Below, piece by piece: positions 58,595-64,000 of a stretch of 64,000 bases of DNA. The DNA is from Fomitopsis serialis. Lineage: Eukaryota > Basidiomycota > Agaricomycetes > Polyporales > Fomitopsidaceae. Below the pieces are notes generated by a model. It was not told the DNA's origin. It was given only the letters and a program-made list of their open reading frames with translations, and made no database searches. The DNA is taken from positions 1 through 64,000 of the forward strand of contig NW_025955046.1 in assembly GCF_022376445.1 (NCBI RefSeq). The letters run 5' to 3'. Numbering within the stretch: position 1 is the first letter of the stretch; each line of letters begins with the position of its first letter. A program made the translations under genes and the position numbers.

Positions 58595-61443
58595 ATGTCC
58601 TCGACGGACTTGTTGGTGTCACTGGAAAGTCATGAAGACGTGGTGGCATGGATCAACAATGCCCTGGAACCCGATCCGTCTGCGTTTGACGGAAGTCCTT
58701 TGGAGCTGACAGAGCTCGATCGCCGGGTCTCCAGTCTCGTAGGTCGCTGGAGATTGCTAGCGAAGACACGTCTGCAACCGTCGAACGACTCATTGACGAT
58801 ATATCTCGAAGCGCCACGCGACTCACATATGACTTGCACTTCATGCGGGACGGCGCCCTGTCGCTACAGTCGATCCTTCAAAATGTCGAGACGAAGTCTA
58901 AGGCATCGGTCGCGGCCGAGACCAACGCGGCCTTAGAACGCCTGCACTTTCTCGATACGGTCAAACACAACATGGAGGCAGCTCGGGAGGTCTTACGCGA
59001 AGCCGAAAGCTGGGGCACACTCGAAAGCGACGTGACCTCGCTCTTGGGCGAGAAGAATTACGAGAAGGCCGCAGAGAGGCTTTCTGAAGCTAGCAAGAGC
59101 ATGGCCGTCTTCGAGAACACGCCAGAATACGAGAGCCGACGGACGCTCATGGTCAGTCTCCAGAATCAGCTGGAGGCGGCTCTAAGCTCTGCCTTGGTCG
59201 CAGCCGTCAGCTCACAGGACGTGGCCGTCTGCCGCAACTACTTTGGTATTTTCAGCAATATACAGCGAGAAGCCGAGTTTCGCAACTATTACTACGGGTC
59301 CCGGCGGGCATCACTGCTCGAGATGTGGCAGAGTGCGCCGCTTCGGGATTGCGAAGGTGCATCAGACGCTGGACATGCTACACAGACATTCTCTGCGTTT
59401 CTCTCGACGTTTTACGCGTCTTTCTTGGCTATACTGCAGTTCGAACGCACCTCTGTTCCGGCGATCTTCCCAGATCCACAGCAAACATTGTCTACGCTGA
59501 TCTCATCAGCTCTCTCCGCTTTACAACCCACCTTCTCCCAACGCCTAGCCGCAGTCAGCACATTTCATGGACCACGCGCACTGCGCGAGCTCATCGCCGC
59601 GTACCGTGTTACGGAAGAGTTTGCGCTGGCAGTGGACAAGATCTTCGAGAAGGTCGGCTTCTCCTCGCTCATCTCTTCCGCCCCAAACACGACCACGGAC
59701 AGTTCCAGGATCCACTCCCGCCGTCGTTCAACCTCGCGGATGTCCATGTCCATATCACGCCGGATGCCGCCTCAGCGCCCCTCTGAGAGTAGCGTCACGG
59801 TCCCGACGCTGCCGATTCTTGATTGGGACACGGACCTCTTCGGGCCCTTTGTCGACTTCCAGGCTGACTACTCCTCACTAGAGCGCCGCCTCTTGGACAA
59901 TGCTCTTGATTCTGCACTGCAGAGCACGCCTCGACCAACTACCGGGACGGATTACGCGCGGGTCCTGCGAGAGCGAGCCGTAGATGTGTTCGGCGCCGCG
60001 GAGGACGCCGTCGCGCGTTGTAACGCTTTTACCCACGGCTACGGTGCTGCAGCGCTGGTTCACGCTGTAGACCATCTCGTCTCCGCGTTCGCAGAAGCGT
60101 CGCGCGTCGAGATCGCATCGAGAAGGTCTGCGGCGACCGACGCGTCTGCCGGTGCCGGTGCCAGTGCGGAGGCTGATCTGGCCGACTTGGACTACACAGC
60201 GGAAGACTGGGCAGAAATCCAGGCCTTGCTGCATCTGCTTGAAGCCGTACGGGCACTCTTCGACCGGACGTCATCGTACGACAGCAAGCTGCGCGGTAGT
60301 CTCGTGCAAGCGTCCATGTACCTTCGTGCAACCCGACAGGACTCCGGCGCATTCGGCTCCCATGACACCGGTACGACGCGAGGTGCGTTGCAGGTCCTGA
60401 TGCAGTCGACGCTCAACTCTGCCGAGCTGCATACTCTGTTGGAGAGCGTCGATCCAGAGCCGCCTGCGCCGTCCCACCCTGCACCCAGTGTGCCTCCTTC
60501 CCCAGACGCGCGGCGCATGTCGTTCATGGGCACGGGCCCGCTGTCACCGCTCCTGGGGCAGTCTACGCTGGCACCACCACTCCTCACTGAGGCTCGCAGC
60601 GCCATCTCCGCTCTCGCGCACGCATGTCAAATGGCTCTCCAAGAGACGATCTTGGGCCCACTCTACATTCATCTCGCCGCGTACCCTGCGCTCTCTGTGT
60701 GGGTGGCGCCAGATCCATCCGCAAAAGCTCCTGGTGCTGGAGGCGCCACGAGCGCAGTGCACGTGCCGACCTTCTCGCTCAGTCCTAGTACGACGATGGG
60801 ACGCGTTGCTGAGGGACTCCTCAGTCTTCCGAGGCTCTTCGAGGTCTATGCCGATGACGACGCGCTCGCAGTTTCGCTCCAGACCCTTCCGTTTCTCAGC
60901 AAACGTTTCCTCCTCGCTCTCGCGGAGCCGGTACAATCTCCCCCAGCAGGCCCATCGGAACTGCGCTCGCGGCGTTCAGCTTCGGTCGCCTTCCTCCCCG
61001 GACAACAAGTGCAAGCGCCCGCGCAGCCACAGGATATCCAAGATATGCACTTCTCCCCGGAGGCTGTCACGGCTGCGTGGCTTGCTTCGCTAACGCGGAC
61101 ATTGTTGGCGCGCTTGACGCGTACCATCTTGCCCAAGATCCCTCGGTTGACCCCAGCGGGCGCTGCGCAGCTGTCCGCCGATCTCGGGTGGCTTGCTAAC
61201 ATAGTTGAGGCGTTGAACGCCGACTGGGCGCCCTTGCGGAGGTGGCGGAAGTGGATCGATGTGACGGACGTGGAGGGAAAGAAGAAGGTCACCGAGGGGT
61301 ATACGTCTGGGGATGGATCCGCAGACACGGAGAGGGATGGAGAGGACGATGCCGATGATACTGAGGACGACGTAGCGGAGGAAGGAGACAGCCGAAGCCA
61401 GATCGTCCGGACAGTTACCAAGTTGAGGGGCTGGTCGATATGA
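58595..61443 (+). CDS. COG7: conserved oligomeric Golgi complex subunit 7
   Basis: The start at 58595 gives ESHEDVVAWINNALEP and LELTELDRRVSSLVG. One base is missing near 58743, after which the frame continues as SLEIASEDTS, ATVERLIDDISRSATRLTYD and then 869 open codons to 61443. Without the shift the protein is about 948 residues. COG7 belongs to lobe B of the COG tether, which captures vesicles for retrograde transport within the Golgi. Diagnostic blocks are LHFMRDGALSLQSIL, the helical DTVKHNMEAAREVLREAESW, EYESRRTLMVSLQNQLEAAL and REAEFRNYYYGSRR, followed by a helical body with Ser/Pro-rich linkers. The tail is acidic (DGEDDADDTEDDVAEEGDS). No introns are seen, unusual for this window. 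No intron fits the 58743 shift, so it is a consensus error or a lesion. Confidence 0.85.
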
Positions 61444-62376
61444 TCATGGTACGCCATATGGCATTTTTTGAAGCCAGACTTCAATCGATGGTCATGCTCG
61501 CTATCGAGTTGGCTGTAAGGTGTCGCACTCAACGTCTTCTATGTTATGGGCCAGCTGAACTGGTAGGTGGCTTCCCTACGCCAATTGCGAGCGTAGTAAG
61601 TACCAGCAGGTGCCAAGCGTTTATATAACATCGGGCATTGGATGACATCGATTAGTGTCCTGATCCACAAATACTTGGGGCAGGCAATGCGAGGCATTGT
61701 GGCGCGTGTTCTCACCCGCGGTGAGAATGTGATTCCTTTGAATTGTCTTTGAGCGCTGCGTGCTGATTCCTTTCTATCGATAGACAAGGCCCGCTGGTAC
61801 AAACCACACATTACGTCGGTCACAGGTTCGTCAGAGAAACGCTACACAGTTGTCCTAGACACCCTGTTTCTGCAGTGTCACACGTCGCCCGATGCGCTTC
61901 TCTCGCTCATTCGAACCATTCGGACAGTCATCCTGTCAGATCTGCGGGACCAAGTCGCGGGGCGCATACTTGTGGAGCACGCATATCCGCAGCGGTGTAA
62001 GTTGATGGAGGACTCGACAGCTTGTTGGCAGATAGGAAGCAATAGCGCATTGAAGCATGGGCCCATAGAACATGCTGTCCTCGTTGAATTGATAGAAGCT
62101 GAGGCACTGCGGACTCTGCGATATGAATGGCGTCAAAACACAGGAAGTCCGATGCTGTCGAGCCACACGATGAAGGCGCCTTTTGAAGATGCACACACAT
62201 GGAATGGGGCCTTAAGGCTCGACCCACTATTTCGCATCCTTCTGCGCCCTACCCTGCCTCTTCTCGGTGGACGCTTGTTATACAACGCAGAACAGACGAC
62301 ACGACCTAGACAGCACTAGGTGAGCAAAAGAGCGAGTCTTGATGATGCAAAGAACTCAAATCGTGCATAAGCAGGC
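61444..62376. other. intergenic stretch
   Basis: About 930 bases between COG7 and the last gene, both rightward. A 115-codon + strand frame (61972-62319) has no known motif and no splice partner. Nothing else is visible. Confidence 0.4.
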
Positions 62377-64000
62377 ATGGTGTGGTATCCGTGCGTGGAC
62401 GCCAATGGCGATGGACAGACGGTTTCATGTGCCATCGATGTCCTGTCTCTCCGATGTAGACAAGATTATGATCAGCTCAGGTACGCCTATGTCGCGTCTT
62501 CTCCGGGGTATCTGACACTCATCTGTGACTGCAGTGCAACAGAGGTCGGTTAGCCTTCGCTAGCTTCACTCATGACCCTCGCCTTTCTCTAACAAAAGCC
62601 TGTTGCAGCTACTTCAAACCGAGAGGAGCTTGCATCTCATGCTTGCTGAGATTCACAGTCGACAAAACACCATGCTGCCGATACACCGAATGCCACCGGA
62701 AGTCTTTAAAGCTATATTCGAGGATGCTTTGTCCAGGCGCACTCGGTATCTCGATGAAACGGCCATATCATGGGACTACCCAGTGTTGGGACTCACTCAG
62801 TTAGCCAAGATAAGCTCGGTATGCAGGTACTGGAGGGCGATTGCTTTGGGTACGCCGACATTGTGGACCAACATCAGCCCAGGATGGATGGACCGACGTC
62901 AAATCTTCAGCCGTGCGGCAACCATGTTCCTGGAACGTGCTCGCGATCTCCCTGTCGACCTCGTAGTCGATCACCACGGGCACGCAGGGAATCTCAGTAG
63001 CTTCATTACTGATCTAGGGCCCGACTTCACTTCACGTCTTCGACGCATTCACTGCCGACATGCGTGGGAGCATCTCGACATCGTCTTTAACTTCCCCGCT
63101 CCCCGCTTGGAGTCCTTGTACTTGGATGATACTCACACGGAGGTGACCGCAACAGACGTACCCCTGTTTGGAGGTCAAAATCCACAGCTGCGATATCTAT
63201 CTCTCTCCCGCATGGCCCGCATGCCCACATTCCAACTCCCTACATTGACGCATCTCCACATACATCGATGTACCGATTGTGGCCTTTCCGCCCTCCTTGC
63301 ATCTACCCCTGGGCTTACGGACCTTTCCTTATCAGAAGTTGGCGCGGATTCTTCGAATGGGACGTCGCCCTTAATGTCTCCCCTACATCTGCGGAAGCTG
63401 AAAAGGTTCGCACTTCACGGGATGTGTTGCTCCAGCGTCCGCGCGATCATGTTATATATGGCCATCCCCAGAAGTACAGCACTCCTCTTCACTGGCTGCG
63501 ACACTTTGAACGCGGAGACCATGGCATCTTCGGGCCTGCGCGACTACTTGTCTTCTCGGGCCTGGACAAGAATGTCAATCCGACCTGATGAGGAGGGAGA
63601 CTTTTGCTCAGTGACCGCAACAGATGATCACGTCGGCGTATCGTTCGACTGTGTGGCATCGAAGGAGCATCGTGATCCGGACGACTGGTGCTTCTACGAC
63701 ATCGGAGATATGCACTGGGTCATACCGCCCACTATGCCGCCGCCGTTCCAGAGTGTTCGCGAATGTTGGGTCATGGAGACCTTGCATGCCATGAACAGCT
63801 TCCGCGCGTCTGGGCTACGCGACATGCTCGGTTCCATGTGCAACTTGGAGACCTTGGTTGTATGTGCTTGGAGCCTAAAGGCAGTTCTCGAGGCGCTCTC
63901 CTTGCCATCGCAGCATGACGTGGAGGCTGGTGGGACAGAGGTTCTCGTCTGCCCCATGTTGAAGGAGCTTCACATCTTGACAACGGACGACCGGGGGTCG
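62377..64000 (+). CDS. F-box protein with leucine-rich tail, runs off the window
   Basis: Three exons: 62377-62480, a 10-nt exon 62535-62544, and 62609 to beyond 64000; 502 codons visible without any stop. The small exon (T GCA ACA GAG) is required, because skipping it puts the next exon out of frame. After a helix (LLQLLQTERSLHLMLAEIHS) the F-box follows at about residues 60-115: LPIHRMPPEVFKAIFEDALS, LAKISSVCRYWRAIAL and TPTLWTNI. The rest shows leucine-rich units (RLESLYLDDT, LRYLSLSRM, LTHLHIHRC, LTDLSLSE), which would bind the substrate in an SCF ubiquitin ligase. It is a different F-box family from 17325-19488 and has no lesion in 1.5 kb. Confidence 0.85.

Overview
The window looks like nuclear DNA of a basidiomycete fungus, most likely an Agaricomycete; Polyporales is plausible but cannot be proved from the sequence alone. 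Protein-coding genes are cut by many short (about 48-70 nt) GT-AG introns, both strands are used equally, and the products are fungal housekeeping proteins mixed with families expanded in wood- and litter-decay mushrooms (F-box proteins, a P-loop NTPase family, GT61, MFS transporters, a FunK1-like kinase). There are no bacterial-style operons.

Layout. 1-3465 holds nothing I can call. 3466-7096 (-) is a 1192-residue coiled-coil protein ending in an NFKBIL1-like segment, and a frame-broken relative of it lies at 15601-16925 (+). Between them are PEX13 (10508-11721, +) and a low-complexity Q/G/M-rich gene (12622-14435, -). 17325-19488 (+) is a broken F-box gene. A housekeeping block follows: PRP3 (19806-21686, -) and mitochondrial uL16 (22446-23235, +) share a divergent promoter region. 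Next come a broken trypsin-like gene (23895-25113, +), a P-loop NTPase family gene (25794-28814, +), DCP1 (29157-31565, +) and a conserved unknown (32192-32877, +).

From 33.6 kb the window is more accessory: an amidohydrolase (33598-37405, -) with a 12-nt microexon, the EFM7-like methyltransferase (37813-38949, -), two MFS transporter paralogs in inverted orientation (39392-42222, -, broken; 45885-48617, +, nearly intact), and a GT61 glycosyltransferase (48753-50608, -). A scrambled segment at 51.8-56.7 kb has two copies of a ~460 bp direct repeat around fragments of a histidine acid phosphatase, a dipeptidyl peptidase and a kinase. Snurportin (56671-57930, -) and COG7 (58595-61443, +) follow, and an F-box gene starts at 62377 and runs off the right edge.

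A recurring theme is single-base frame loss, nearly always in the -1 sense. It is seen at 15 or more places, far denser in accessory genes than in core genes. Consensus deletion errors and real decay are both possible, and two in-frame stop codons (F-box at 17818, protease at 24153) need substitutions rather than indels. The core genes cover unrelated processes: peroxisome import, splicing, snRNP import, mRNA decapping, mitochondrial translation, eEF1A methylation and Golgi tethering. I see no gene cluster that would act as one pathway, and no clear undescribed system. The best leads are the repeat-bounded mosaic, the microexons, the NFKBIL1-like pair and the protease with a helical insert.
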